From Moraxellaceae bacterium (GTDB lineage Bacteria > Pseudomonadota > Gammaproteobacteria > Pseudomonadales > Moraxellaceae), in the NCBI GenBank assembly GCA_030684415.1, contig JAUXNL010000035.1, positions 1-42,363 on the forward strand: 42,363 nucleotides of DNA, given 5' to 3'. Below the pieces are notes generated by a model. That model had not been told where the DNA came from and searched no databases. It was given only the letters and a program-made list of their open reading frames with translations. Below are positions 18,011 through 29,149 of this stretch, piece after piece. A program made the translations under genes and the position numbers. Position 1 is the stretch's first letter. Each line of letters starts with the position of its first letter.

Positions 18011-18616
18011 TCAGGGCCGATACAGCTTTTCGTAATAGCCACTGGTTCTGACCGTGACAGTGACCGGGCCAGAGTTCTTGTTGCGCCAGTACCAGCCATG
18101 AGTGCCGTTAAACGGTGCCTCAAAGGCGCCGTTGTCTGTCGTTTGATTGCGGCCTTTCCAAAAGCTGGTGAATTCGTCTGAGGTGGTGTTCAGCTTTTCA
18201 CCGTGCATGTCGAAATTCACCGCTCCACCTGCGGCTGACCACGTAAAGAAGAAACGATCCCCGGTCTTCATCAGGGCCTTGATCTCTGCGCCTTCGCCGG
18301 GTGCCAGCGTGACGGAAAGCTCATCGTTGCGGTAAGCAACCGTAGACTTCCAGACAGCATCCAGTACGGATACCGGTGCTGTAATGGATGGTTCGACTGC
18401 GGCGGCTTCTGTTTGCGGTAGCAGGCTGGTCTCACCGCCACTCAAAGCGGTTAGGCCTAGTCGTTGGCCGATGCCGGTCGGATCAATGCCGTACTCGGCC
18501 GGCAACACGGCTGTCAGCAGAATACCAATAGCCACCGCAAGAGCGAGGAGCGTGGCCTTCAGCAATTGGGCAACAGATGGCAATGCTCTGCGGTTGATAT
18601 GCGTTATATCGGTCAT
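18011..18616 (-). CDS. Membrane-anchored periplasmic protein ('transmembrane anchor protein')
   Basis: A 201-residue protein with a single hydrophobic segment (about 22-43), a short linker and a periplasmic beta-rich domain (about 85-201) that is rich in aromatic residues (GTHGWYWRNKNSG, TVTVRTSGYYEKLYRP). The ATG at 18616 is preferred because GGAG lies 10 bp upstream; a TTG at 18625 overlapping the HupE stop (ATGA-like) would add three residues. It resembles the group annotated as transmembrane anchor proteins, always next to HupE/UreJ-family genes. Its biochemical role is not known. It is probably part of one membrane complex with its neighbours. Confidence 0.72.
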   Translation of the reverse strand: MTDITHINRRALPSVAQLLKATLLALAVAIGILLTAVLPAEYGIDPTGIGQRLGLTALSGGETSLLPQTEAAAVEPSITAPVSVLDAVWKSTVAYRNDELSVTLAPGEGAEIKALMKTGDRFFFTWSAAGGAVNFDMHGEKLNTTSDEFTSFWKGRNQTTDNGAFEAPFNGTHGWYWRNKNSGPVTVTVRTSGYYEKLYRP

Positions 18617-18621
18617 GTTGT

Positions 18622-19356
18622 TCAAACTCCGAAGTGGGTGGCGTAACCCACCAGTTGATATCCGGTCAGCACAAATCCGGCCGACATAAGCGCGACGTTG
18701 GCCGCGAAGCTTTGGTGCTCAAACGTATCAGTGCGCCGCCAGAAACTTATGGCAATAAGGATGGCGCTCAAGGCCAGCAACTGCCCGATCTCAACCCCCA
18801 CATTGAAAGCCAGAATATTGGGCACCAGGCCTTCACTGGAAAACGTGAATTCCTGCAACTTGGTCGCCAGACCAAACCCGTGGAAAAAGCCGAAGATAAG
18901 CACCATGGCTTTGGTATTGGGCTGGAAGCCGAGAGCGCGCTTGAAAGCCCCGAGATTATCGAGCGCCTTGTAAACGACGGATAAGCCGATAATGGCATCG
19001 ACAATATAGGGGTCGACGTGTGTCCCGCTCAGCACGCCATAGAGCAGTGTCACGCTGTGACCTATCGCAAACAGCGTCACATAAATGCCGATATCCTTCA
19101 TGCGATAGAGAAAGAAAATCACCCCCACCAGAAAGAGCAGATGGTCATAGCCCGTGACCATGTGTTTGGCGCCGAGATAGATGAAGGGCAGCAACTGCAT
19201 GCCACTGCTTTGCTCAATGAAGGTCTTGTCATCATCGGCCACGCCGTGGGCAAATGCCTCCGGAGTCATGAAGGTGATCAAAAACAACATTACTAAAAAA
19301 CCAATAGCCCTCATCCAAAGTGGCCGTGGCCGCTGAAGAACTACATATTTATCCAT
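18622..19356 (-). CDS. HupE/UreJ-family membrane protein
   Basis: A 244-residue polytopic protein. The ATG at 19356 is chosen for its AGGAA; an upstream in-frame reading extends to 19395. A signal or first helix (about 12-33) is followed by AHGVADDD. The family core includes YLGAKHMVTGYDHLLFLVGV and AIGHSVTLLYGV, then FGFFHGFGLATKLQE, where His, Asp and Gly residues resemble the nickel-binding helices of HupE/UreJ. These proteins are thought to move Ni(II) or related cations across the inner membrane. It lies near Ni/Co genes, which supports nickel as cargo, but the direction of transport is unclear. It overlaps the next gene's upstream start. Confidence 0.82.
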   Translation of the reverse strand: MDKYVVLQRPRPLWMRAIGFLVMLFLITFMTPEAFAHGVADDDKTFIEQSSGMQLLPFIYLGAKHMVTGYDHLLFLVGVIFFLYRMKDIGIYVTLFAIGHSVTLLYGVLSGTHVDPYIVDAIIGLSVVYKALDNLGAFKRALGFQPNTKAMVLIFGFFHGFGLATKLQEFTFSSEGLVPNILAFNVGVEIGQLLALSAILIAISFWRRTDTFEHQSFAANVALMSAGFVLTGYQLVGYATHFGV

Positions 19357-19476
19357 CGCTTTATTCCTCATGCGCGAGATCCCACATAAATTCACGAATC
19401 ATCCTGTGTTATCTCTGAAAATGGCTGGGTGTTGGGGGCTCCATGGTATGAAACGGTTAAGTGCCCAGACTCAAAC

Positions 19477-19770
19477 TTAATGGGTGTGTCCTGGCGCGAA
19501 ATAGATAATCGCCATGCCCATCACCGCCACGAGCGCGCCGGCAATATCCCAAGGGGTGGGTTGTATCCCATCCACCCACCAAAGCCAGACGATGGCCGTG
19601 GCAATGTACACCCCGCCATAGGCCGCGTAGACCCGGCCGCTGGCGATGGGATGCAGGGTCAACAGCCAGACAAAGAGCCCCAGGGCCAGTGCTGCCGGCA
19701 ATAGCAACCAAATGGATTTTCCCTGCTTTAACCAGAGATAAGGCAGGTAGCAGCCCAGGATCTCGGCCAC
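19477..19770 (-). CDS. ynfA: YnfA-family small membrane protein, start codon lost or moved
   Basis: A small four-helix membrane protein of the UPF0060/YnfA family, with [38 protein letters not shown] and [15 protein letters not shown]. The family normally begins about 12 residues earlier with a hydrophobic stretch. That stretch is present in frame ([11 protein letters not shown], up to 19803) but opens with GTA directly after a TGA stop. The only canonical start giving the core is the GTG at 19770, which removes part of helix 1. Either translation uses a weak start or the gene is slightly damaged. YnfA proteins resemble small multidrug exporters and are common in resistance transposons. It lies after the terminator behind czcA. 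Confidence 0.78.
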   Translation of the reverse strand: MAEILGCYLPYLWLKQGKSIWLLLPAALALGLFVWLLTLHPIASGRVYAAYGGVYIATAIVWLWWVDGIQPTPWDIAGALVAVMGMAIIYFAPGHTH

Positions 19771-19824
19771 AGCCGTCAGGGCATATAACGCGAAAACTTT
19801 TACTCACTCGCTCCCATCAACATC

Positions 19825-19852
19825 AACGAAAAGCCGGACTTCCCTGTCCGGC
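19825..19852 (-). terminator. Intrinsic terminator after czcA
   Basis: On the minus strand GCCGGAC-AGGGAA-GTCCGGC (19852 to 19833, perfect 7-bp stem, 6-nt loop) is followed by TTTTCGTT. It starts 4 bp after the czcA stop, so it should end the rcnA-czc transcript. The ynfA and HupE clusters downstream would then need readthrough or their own promoters. Confidence 0.8.
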
Positions 19853-19856
19853 ATCG

Positions 19857-23338
<3,482 letters not shown>

Positions 23339-23350
23339 GGTCTTGTCCCC

Positions 23351-24847
23351 TTAGTGGTCGTGTTCGGCTTCGCTCTTGCCGATATCGGCCTTGAGCAGAA
23401 AGCTGTTTTTGCCGACATACTCCTGACCGGCCACGAGGCCTTCCAGGATTTCCACACGCTGACTGCCGCGACGTCCCACAGTCACCGGTCTGACCTCGAA
23501 CTGATTCCCGTATTTGGCATACACCACGGTCCAGTCGCGGAAGGATTGCAGCGCCTCATTGCTCACCGAGACAGCGGCCGTCACCTCGGCGCGGGTGATG
23601 CGGGCCTTCACGAACTGTCCCGGCTTCCAATCGATGGCCTTGTCCAGGGCCACGTACACCGCAGCGGCCCGGTTGCTCTCGCTGAGTTGCGGGCTGACCA
23701 CTTGCACGCGACCGCCGCCCGTGACCGTGCCATTGACCTGCATTACACGCACGGACTGTCCTGCCTTAAGGCCGTCCAGTTGGGCCGGTGCAGCCGAAAG
23801 CACGGCCACCAGACGATCCAGATCCGCGATGGTGAATAAGGCCGATTCCGGGGTGACGCGCTGGCCGGGCGCCAGATCGCGCGCTGTGACCCGGCCACTG
23901 CGAGGAGCGCGCAATACCAGACGGGCCAGATTGCCGGGCTGCTCCAGGCTGAGGGACTTCAGGTCGCCTTCACTCAGGCCAAACGAGAGCAGAGCGGCCC
24001 GACTGCTGGCGAGATTGATGTCGGCTTCGACCTTGGCGCTTTTGGCCGCCAGATAGTCCTGCTCGGCCGTGATCTTTTCTTTCCAGAGCATGGCTTCGCG
24101 CTGAAAGGTGGATTCCGCCAACCGGCCTCGCTCACGTGCCTCCAGGTAATTGCGCTTGAGATCAGCCAGTTCTCGGCTCTCCAGGATGGCCAACGCCTCC
24201 CCAGCCTTAACTGACTGTCCCAAACCCACCGGCGCCGACACTACAATGCCGGCCACCGGGGCCAACACCACCGCCTCACTGTTGGGTGCGACGCGGATTT
24301 CACCTTGCAGCTCGACCTCATCCCCCAGCAGGGCCGGCTCCGCTTTCAGGATTTCCAGGCCAGCACCCTTGACCTGCTCCGGATTGAGTTCAACCCGCCA
24401 CTCGATTTGGTCGTACTGGAAGGCGTAGGATTTTTGCTGGTAGGTGGCGGCGAGCTTCACGGCGAAGGAATGCGGCTCATACACCACCTGATCGCCCAAC
24501 AGATAATCGGCCTTGGGCGCAAATCGGATGGTCTGTACGGCCCCCAGTCGCTCCAGAGTAATGGTCAGATTGACGCTCCTGGGATCCAGCGGCTTGTCGT
24601 TCAGCGTGGGGTAGACCCGGAACTCGGGTTCGACCCCGTCCTCGAAAATGGTGACCTCCAGGCCCAGACCCTCCTGTTCAAACAATTTGCCGCGATGCGG
24701 GCCGCGGGGAATCTCCTCCGCCTCGGCTTCGTGGCCATGGGCAGTGGCCTCGTGGCCATGCTCTCCCTCATGGTCATCCTGGCTTTGGCTGCAGGCTGCT
24801 AGCAAAACGACCATAAGGGCCGTAGTCATTAAAACGGGGATTTTCAC
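23351..24847 (-). CDS. czcB: CzcB-type periplasmic adaptor lipoprotein
   Basis: A 498-residue membrane-fusion protein. It has a lipobox (VVLLAAC, Cys about 19) followed by a His/Glu-rich segment DDHEGEHGHEATAHGHEAEA that should bind Zn, Co or Ni in the periplasm. A CzcB N-terminal domain (about 50-150) precedes the hairpin (about 215-300) and barrel domains (SGRVTARDLAPGQRVTPESA). It connects CzcA with CzcC. It overlaps czcC by 4 bp and is followed by the PII-like gene after 12 bp. A C-terminal His-containing tail (EAEHDH) may add a metal site. Confidence 0.9.
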   Translation of the reverse strand: MKIPVLMTTALMVVLLAACSQSQDDHEGEHGHEATAHGHEAEAEEIPRGPHRGKLFEQEGLGLEVTIFEDGVEPEFRVYPTLNDKPLDPRSVNLTITLERLGAVQTIRFAPKADYLLGDQVVYEPHSFAVKLAATYQQKSYAFQYDQIEWRVELNPEQVKGAGLEILKAEPALLGDEVELQGEIRVAPNSEAVVLAPVAGIVVSAPVGLGQSVKAGEALAILESRELADLKRNYLEARERGRLAESTFQREAMLWKEKITAEQDYLAAKSAKVEADINLASSRAALLSFGLSEGDLKSLSLEQPGNLARLVLRAPRSGRVTARDLAPGQRVTPESALFTIADLDRLVAVLSAAPAQLDGLKAGQSVRVMQVNGTVTGGGRVQVVSPQLSESNRAAAVYVALDKAIDWKPGQFVKARITRAEVTAAVSVSNEALQSFRDWTVVYAKYGNQFEVRPVTVGRRGSQRVEILEGLVAGQEYVGKNSFLLKADIGKSEAEHDH

Positions 24848-26097
24848 TGCGAGTTCTCCTGTGCCAGGCCCATGAGGGCATCCAGCCGATTGCGCTGACG
24901 GTGGTAGTCCGTCAGGGTGTCGAGATAGTCAAAACGGGTGTCGATAAGCGCGCGCTGGGCATCCAGCACATCGAGCAGGCCGAACTTGCCGAAGCGGTAG
25001 CCCTTGTTAACGGCCTCGAAGGCTTCTTCACTGGCTGGGAGTACTGTTTTCTCAAAAGCCGTCAGTTGTTGCTCCAGGCCCTGCACCTGCGGGTAGAGGG
25101 ACTCAAGTTCGGCCTGTAGCCCCTGGGCTGTGGCTTCCTGCCGGGCCTCGGCCTCACGCAAGCGCGCTTCTGCCGCGTGGGTGGCTCCCTGGTTGCGGTC
25201 AAACAGCGGCAAGGGCAGACCAATCCCCATTTGCCAAGCAGACTCTCCGGCATCCTCGAACTGGGTCTGGCCCACGCTCAGGGTTACGCTGGGCAAGCGA
25301 CCGGCTCGGGCGGCGCGCAGGCCGGCTTCCCGAGCCTGGGTTTGGGCCTCGGCTTCCTTGAGGGCGGGATTGCGGGTCAGTGCCTGGGACAGGGCTTCGG
25401 CCGGAGGCAAGGGCTGCACCGGCGGCAATTCCTCCGGCAAAGCCCCAAAATCCGGGGTGCGGAGCCCCTGCAAGGTGGCCAGCTTCTGCCGTGCCGCGAC
25501 CAGTGTGAGCCGGGCCCGTTGTTCACGTCGCTGCAGGGCGGCAGCGGCTACCTCAACGCGGGTCAACTCGACTGGTGACACCTTGCCAGCCCTTACCTGG
25601 GTGGCGACAGCGTCGCGGGTGCTGCTAACCACCTGACTCAGTTCCTCGGCAAAGGCCACGCGCTGCTGTGCCGCCAGCACGTCCACCCAGCCGCTACGCA
25701 CTTCGGCGAGCAGCAGACTCTGCTCTTGTCCTGCGCGTAGGCGTGCCGCCTCGGCGTCGCCTTGCGCGCTGTCACGGCGGGCGCTGCGTCCGCCTGTCAG
25801 CTCCAGGCGCTGGCTCAGTTGCCAGGTGGAGGTGGGGCCGTCGAGGCCGGTAAGCTTGTCGTTGCCCAGATTCTCGCGGTTGAAATTAAGCTCGGGGTTG
25901 GGCAGCAGGCCGGCTTGCTGGGCCTCGCCCTCGGCCGCCTCGGCCGCTGCACTGGCTGCAGACAGGTTGGGATTACGGGCCAAGGCCCGTTGTTCAGCCT
26001 CGGCCAGGGTCAAGCCCAGGCTCGCCGCCGGTAGTGAAATGCCACAGAGCAGCACGGCCAGATACAGGCCGCGCCGTTTAAACGGTATGACAGGCAT
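24844..26097 (-). CDS. czcC: CzcC-type outer-membrane factor
   Basis: A 417-residue TolC-family protein with a signal peptide (about 1-28). Family motifs are LTLAEAEQRALARNPNLSAA, LLPNPELNFNRENLGND and MGIGLPLPLFDRNQGATHAA, the usual CzcC landmarks. It forms the outer-membrane channel for the CzcBA pump. It begins 64 bp after a small His-containing protein gene and overlaps czcB by 4 bp. Sequence and length (about 420) are normal for the family. Confidence 0.9.
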   Translation of the reverse strand: MPVIPFKRRGLYLAVLLCGISLPAASLGLTLAEAEQRALARNPNLSAASAAAEAAEGEAQQAGLLPNPELNFNRENLGNDKLTGLDGPTSTWQLSQRLELTGGRSARRDSAQGDAEAARLRAGQEQSLLLAEVRSGWVDVLAAQQRVAFAEELSQVVSSTRDAVATQVRAGKVSPVELTRVEVAAAALQRREQRARLTLVAARQKLATLQGLRTPDFGALPEELPPVQPLPPAEALSQALTRNPALKEAEAQTQAREAGLRAARAGRLPSVTLSVGQTQFEDAGESAWQMGIGLPLPLFDRNQGATHAAEARLREAEARQEATAQGLQAELESLYPQVQGLEQQLTAFEKTVLPASEEAFEAVNKGYRFGKFGLLDVLDAQRALIDTRFDYLDTLTDYHRQRNRLDALMGLAQENSQ

Positions 26098-26161
26098 GAT
26101 GCCTCCCTCATTGGAAAACTCGGAGTCCGGCCACGGCCGGTGAGATCACCACGAGGAAGCT

Positions 26162-26581
26162 TTAATGCCGGAGCACGGTGCTCCGGATCAGGCGGGGTAA
26201 AGAGTTGCGATGCAGCAGGGGTGGCCATCGAAGCGTCAAACGCCGCAGCAGCGGCAGCTTCCAGGTCAGGAGTAGCGGCAAGAGAGCCAGGAGCAATCCC
26301 AGCAGGGATTTTGTCTTGGCATCCGGCGTGACAGGGTCGGCCGGCTTCAGATCCATGTGGTGGTGATCACTACAGCTGACCTGACAGCCGTCGTCAGCTG
26401 TTACGGGCGCAGCCGCAGCTTCATGGCTCAACATTACGTCATAGTGGCCGCCATGCCAGTTGCTGCTCACTTGGTGCCCGCTGAGACCCGCTAGAACCTG
26501 GACCAGCACCAGACCATTCTGGGCCAACAGATAGGCCAGAAGGATCAAGGGGGTCAAAAGTTGAAAGTGACGGCGGGTCAT
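26162..26581 (-). CDS. Small membrane/periplasmic His-containing protein (CzcI-like position)
   Basis: A 139-residue protein with a hydrophobic N-terminal segment (about 8-34), a middle part with WHGGHYDV, DGCQVSCSDHHHMDL (Cys, His and Met suited to metal binding), a second hydrophobic segment (about 90-106) and an Arg-rich tail (LRRLTLRWPPLLHRN). It lies between rcnA and czcC, where czc and cnr operons often carry a small regulatory gene (czcI, cnrY). I do not recognise homology to those proteins. A metal-binding accessory or regulatory role is inferred. Confidence 0.6.
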   Translation of the reverse strand: MTRRHFQLLTPLILLAYLLAQNGLVLVQVLAGLSGHQVSSNWHGGHYDVMLSHEAAAAPVTADDGCQVSCSDHHHMDLKPADPVTPDAKTKSLLGLLLALLPLLLTWKLPLLRRLTLRWPPLLHRNSLPRLIRSTVLRH

Positions 26582-26628
26582 GAGCAGCGTAGTGATTTTC
26601 CGTTAAAGGCGGCGTTACGCCGGCGCCA

Positions 26629-27765
26629 TCATACCACCAGGGCGTACCAGCCCTGATAGCCCACATACAGCCCGACCAAGAGGATCAAGCCGCCGGAGAA
26701 AAACGGCGCCTTGCGGGCAAACTCGCCAAAGCCGCTCCACCGTGAGCTGGCATGCTTCACGCTCAGCGCCGCCAGGATACCCGAGGCCACCATGGTCAGG
26801 GCCAGTCCAATACTGAAGCACAGCACCAGAACGGCTCCCAGTGTGAACTCCTTGAGCTGTAGGCAGAGCAGCAGCACGGTGATGGAGGCCGGACAGGGAA
26901 TGAGACCACCGGTCAGCCCGAACAATAGGATTTGCCCGTTGGTGATTTCCCGGTTGGCAAACCGACGACGAATGTCGTTGGCGTGCGCGAGCTCGTGCGC
27001 ATCCTGGTAGCCCGAACTCGCCTCCAACGCCGCGAACTCCTTCAGGGCGTGCGCGTGGCCGGGCTCGGTAAACTCCACATCAAAAGCATGGCTGTGATCG
27101 CCGTGGTGCATCGACAGGCGCACCAGAAACTCATGCGGTTCCGGAATCGTCTGCGATGACTCCAGATAATCCGATTTCTGCACGAGCGTGAACGGCATCC
27201 GGCTTCCGTCCGCGCGCTCGATCTCCAGCGAGTACGTTACCGGATGAGAGCGCAGCAGCCCGGTCTTTTGTGAGGCAGGTGCGTAGAGCCGGAAGCGTGG
27301 CGGCACATTATCTTCAAAAATCTCCAGCCGCAGCACGCCATGACCAGTATCGATCACCTTGGACGCCTCATGGGGGTGATCGTGATCATGTGAATGGTCG
27401 TGGTCATGGCCCGCCCCGTGCTGGTGGCGCCACGTCCGCCACAGCATCCAGGCTGCCACCCCCACGATCAGCACGGCCGAGGCCAGCTGAAAATACGGTT
27501 CCGAGGTCTCGGCATCCCAGCGTCCGCCAAAATGCAGGCCCACCAGCGCCACGATCCAGACCACGGCGGTATGCGAGAGAGTTGCCGCCAGCCCCAGCAT
27601 GACGGCCTGGCCGACGGTGCCGCGAATTGCCACGATGAAGGCTGCCATCATGGTCTTGCTGTGTCCCGGCTCCAGGCCGTGCAGGGCACCCAGCAGGATG
27701 GCACTAGGAATGAACAGCCAGGCATGGGCCGAGCCCTGCTGAAGCAAGGAAGCGAATTCAGTCAT
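26629..27765 (-). CDS. rcnA: RcnA/NicO-family nickel-cobalt exporter
   Basis: A 378-residue inner-membrane exporter of the NicO superfamily. The first helix has the motif LLGALHGLEPGHSKTMMAAF, the HxxExxH-type metal site of RcnA. A His/Asp-rich cytoplasmic stretch (HDHDHSHDHDHPHE, about 117-130) follows, then a long soluble insert (about 140-265) with more His, and four C-terminal helices including GGLIPCPASITVLLLCLQ. It exports Ni(II) and Co(II) from the cytoplasm. The insert is longer than in E. coli RcnA. It is the first gene of the leftward Ni/Co/Czc operon, driven from the RcnR-controlled region. Confidence 0.9.
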   Translation of the reverse strand: MTEFASLLQQGSAHAWLFIPSAILLGALHGLEPGHSKTMMAAFIVAIRGTVGQAVMLGLAATLSHTAVVWIVALVGLHFGGRWDAETSEPYFQLASAVLIVGVAAWMLWRTWRHQHGAGHDHDHSHDHDHPHEASKVIDTGHGVLRLEIFEDNVPPRFRLYAPASQKTGLLRSHPVTYSLEIERADGSRMPFTLVQKSDYLESSQTIPEPHEFLVRLSMHHGDHSHAFDVEFTEPGHAHALKEFAALEASSGYQDAHELAHANDIRRRFANREITNGQILLFGLTGGLIPCPASITVLLLCLQLKEFTLGAVLVLCFSIGLALTMVASGILAALSVKHASSRWSGFGEFARKAPFFSGGLILLVGLYVGYQGWYALVV

Positions 27766-27789
27766 GACGAATACTTGTGTAGAATGGGG

Positions 27790-27825
27790 TACTCCCCGGG
27801 AGTATATGTATACTACCCCCCACTA
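27790..27825. promoter_or_regulatory. Two RcnR-type operators between rcnA and rcnR
   Basis: TACTCCCCGGGAGTA (27790-27804) is a perfect 7-1-7 palindrome. TACTACCCCCCACTA (27811-27825) fits the E. coli RcnR consensus TACT-N-C6-AGTA with one mismatch. Their centres are 21 bp apart, two helical turns, so two tetramers would bind the same face. TATAC-type -10 elements for both directions lie between and within the sites, so RcnR would block rcnA-czc and its own gene until Ni or Co binds. Confidence 0.82.
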
Positions 27826-27843
27826 TATGCCGAGGTCTAGTCC

Positions 27844-28116
27844 ATGGCTCACATCCTCCGCGACAAGGACAAGCTGCTTGCCCGCATTCGCCGTATCCAG
27901 GGTCAGGCGGCCGGCCTCGAACGCCTGCTGGATGCGGGTAGCGACTGCCAGGAAGTGCTGCAGCAGATCGCCGCCATCAAGGGGGCCGTCAACGGCCTGA
28001 TGTACACCGTGCTGGAGGGGCACCTCGTCGAGCATGTAGTGCATGAGCCTGATGCCCGGCAGCGCGAGCAGGATTTTGAGGTGGTGCTGCAGGTGATCCG
28101 GTCATATTTGAAGTAA
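27844..28116 (+). CDS. rcnR: RcnR nickel/cobalt-responsive repressor
   Basis: A 90-residue CsoR/RcnR-family regulator, all-helical and tetrameric. The Ni/Co ligands of E. coli RcnR are all in place: the N-terminus plus His3 (MAHIL), Cys35 (SDCQE), His60 (EGHLV) and His64 (VEHVV). This fingerprint separates it from copper (CsoR) and formaldehyde (FrmR) members. It represses rcnA and itself by binding the G-tract operators upstream. The recombinase gene follows 24 bp after its stop on the same strand with no visible promoter or terminator between them. Confidence 0.93.
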   Translation: MAHILRDKDKLLARIRRIQGQAAGLERLLDAGSDCQEVLQQIAAIKGAVNGLMYTVLEGHLVEHVVHEPDARQREQDFEVVLQVIRSYLK

Positions 28117-28140
28117 AGGCAGGGAGGCCTCGGAGTTCCC

Positions 28141-29124
28141 ATGACGGTTGATCGCTATATCGACGCGGCGACTCGTGCCAACACCCGCCGCAGCTACCGC
28201 AGTGCCATTGAGCATTACGAGGCCGAATGGGGCGGTTTTCTGCCCGCGACGGCGGACAGTGTGGCGCGGTATCTCGCGGCCTATGCAGGTAACCTTTCGA
28301 TCAGCACCCTGAAGCTGCGACTGGCGGCGCTCGCACAATGGCATCTCGACCAGGGTTTTCCCGACCCGACCAAGGCGCCGATGGTCAAAAAGGTGCTCAA
28401 AGGCATCCGGGAATTGCATCCCGAACGTGAGAAGCAAGCGGCACCTCTGCAACTGAGCCAACTGGAACAGCTAGCGGCCTGGCTACTGCGGGAGGAGAGC
28501 ATGGCCAACGATGCGGGTGACAAGGCTCGCGGAATGCGCTGCCGCCGGGATCGTGCCTTGGTTCTATTGGGTTTCTGGCGTGCCTTTCGCAGCGACGAAC
28601 TTTGCCGCCTGCGCCTTGAGGACAGCGTGATTCATCACGGCCAGGGCCTGTCACTCTATCTGCCACGAAGCAAGGGGGATCGGCGTAACGAGGGGACGCA
28701 CTACAAGGTGCCGGCCTTGAGTCGCCTCTGTCCGGTAACCGCCTACCAGGCTTGGGCGGAATCAATGCCTCGGCAACACGGCCCGGTTTTCTGTGCCATT
28801 GATCGCTGGGGTCGTGTCAGCGACACGGCCATGCATCCCAACAGCATCATCCCCTTACTGCGAAGCCTTTTTCAGCAGGCCGGCATCGCCGATGCCGCGC
28901 TCTACAGCAGCCACTCCTTGCGCCGCGGCTTTGCCACTTGGGCCAATGGCCAAGGCTGGGATGTGAAAGCGCTGATGGAATATGTCGGCTGGAAGGATAT
29001 GAAGTCTGCCTTACGCTACATCGATTCGGCAGATCCCTTCCGACAGCAGCAGATCAACACCAGCCTGGCGCTCAGCGACCAGGTGTTAGTTGCGCTGACC
29101 GAGAATGCCGCCCCGATGGAATGA
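28141..29124 (+). CDS. Tyrosine recombinase of Tn3-type transposon (module B)
   Basis: A 327-residue phage-integrase-type recombinase, closely related to the one at 12747-13694. Catalytic positions are Arg (AFRSDELCRL), Lys (PRSKGD), His/Arg (SSHSLRRGF), Trp (YVGWKD) and Tyr (ALRYID). A C-terminal extension after the Tyr (QQQINTSLALSDQVLVAL) is longer than in the other copy. It starts 24 bp after rcnR and its stop lies 25 bp before the transposase start, so rcnR, recombinase and transposase form one transcription unit. It is probably the resolvase of a Tn3-type element (TnpI-like). No resolution site is evident upstream. Confidence 0.85.
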   Translation: MTVDRYIDAATRANTRRSYRSAIEHYEAEWGGFLPATADSVARYLAAYAGNLSISTLKLRLAALAQWHLDQGFPDPTKAPMVKKVLKGIRELHPEREKQAAPLQLSQLEQLAAWLLREESMANDAGDKARGMRCRRDRALVLLGFWRAFRSDELCRLRLEDSVIHHGQGLSLYLPRSKGDRRNEGTHYKVPALSRLCPVTAYQAWAESMPRQHGPVFCAIDRWGRVSDTAMHPNSIIPLLRSLFQQAGIADAALYSSHSLRRGFATWANGQGWDVKALMEYVGWKDMKSALRYIDSADPFRQQQINTSLALSDQVLVALTENAAPME

Positions 29125-29149
29125 TGTTGATCTTCTCGGACCACCGCTC

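Noticed and set aside
19457-19807. Minus-strand frame of 116 codons beginning [14 protein letters not shown]
   Set aside because: It is a shifted frame of ynfA; only its GTG start is of interest, as a possible sign of a frameshift at the ynfA start.
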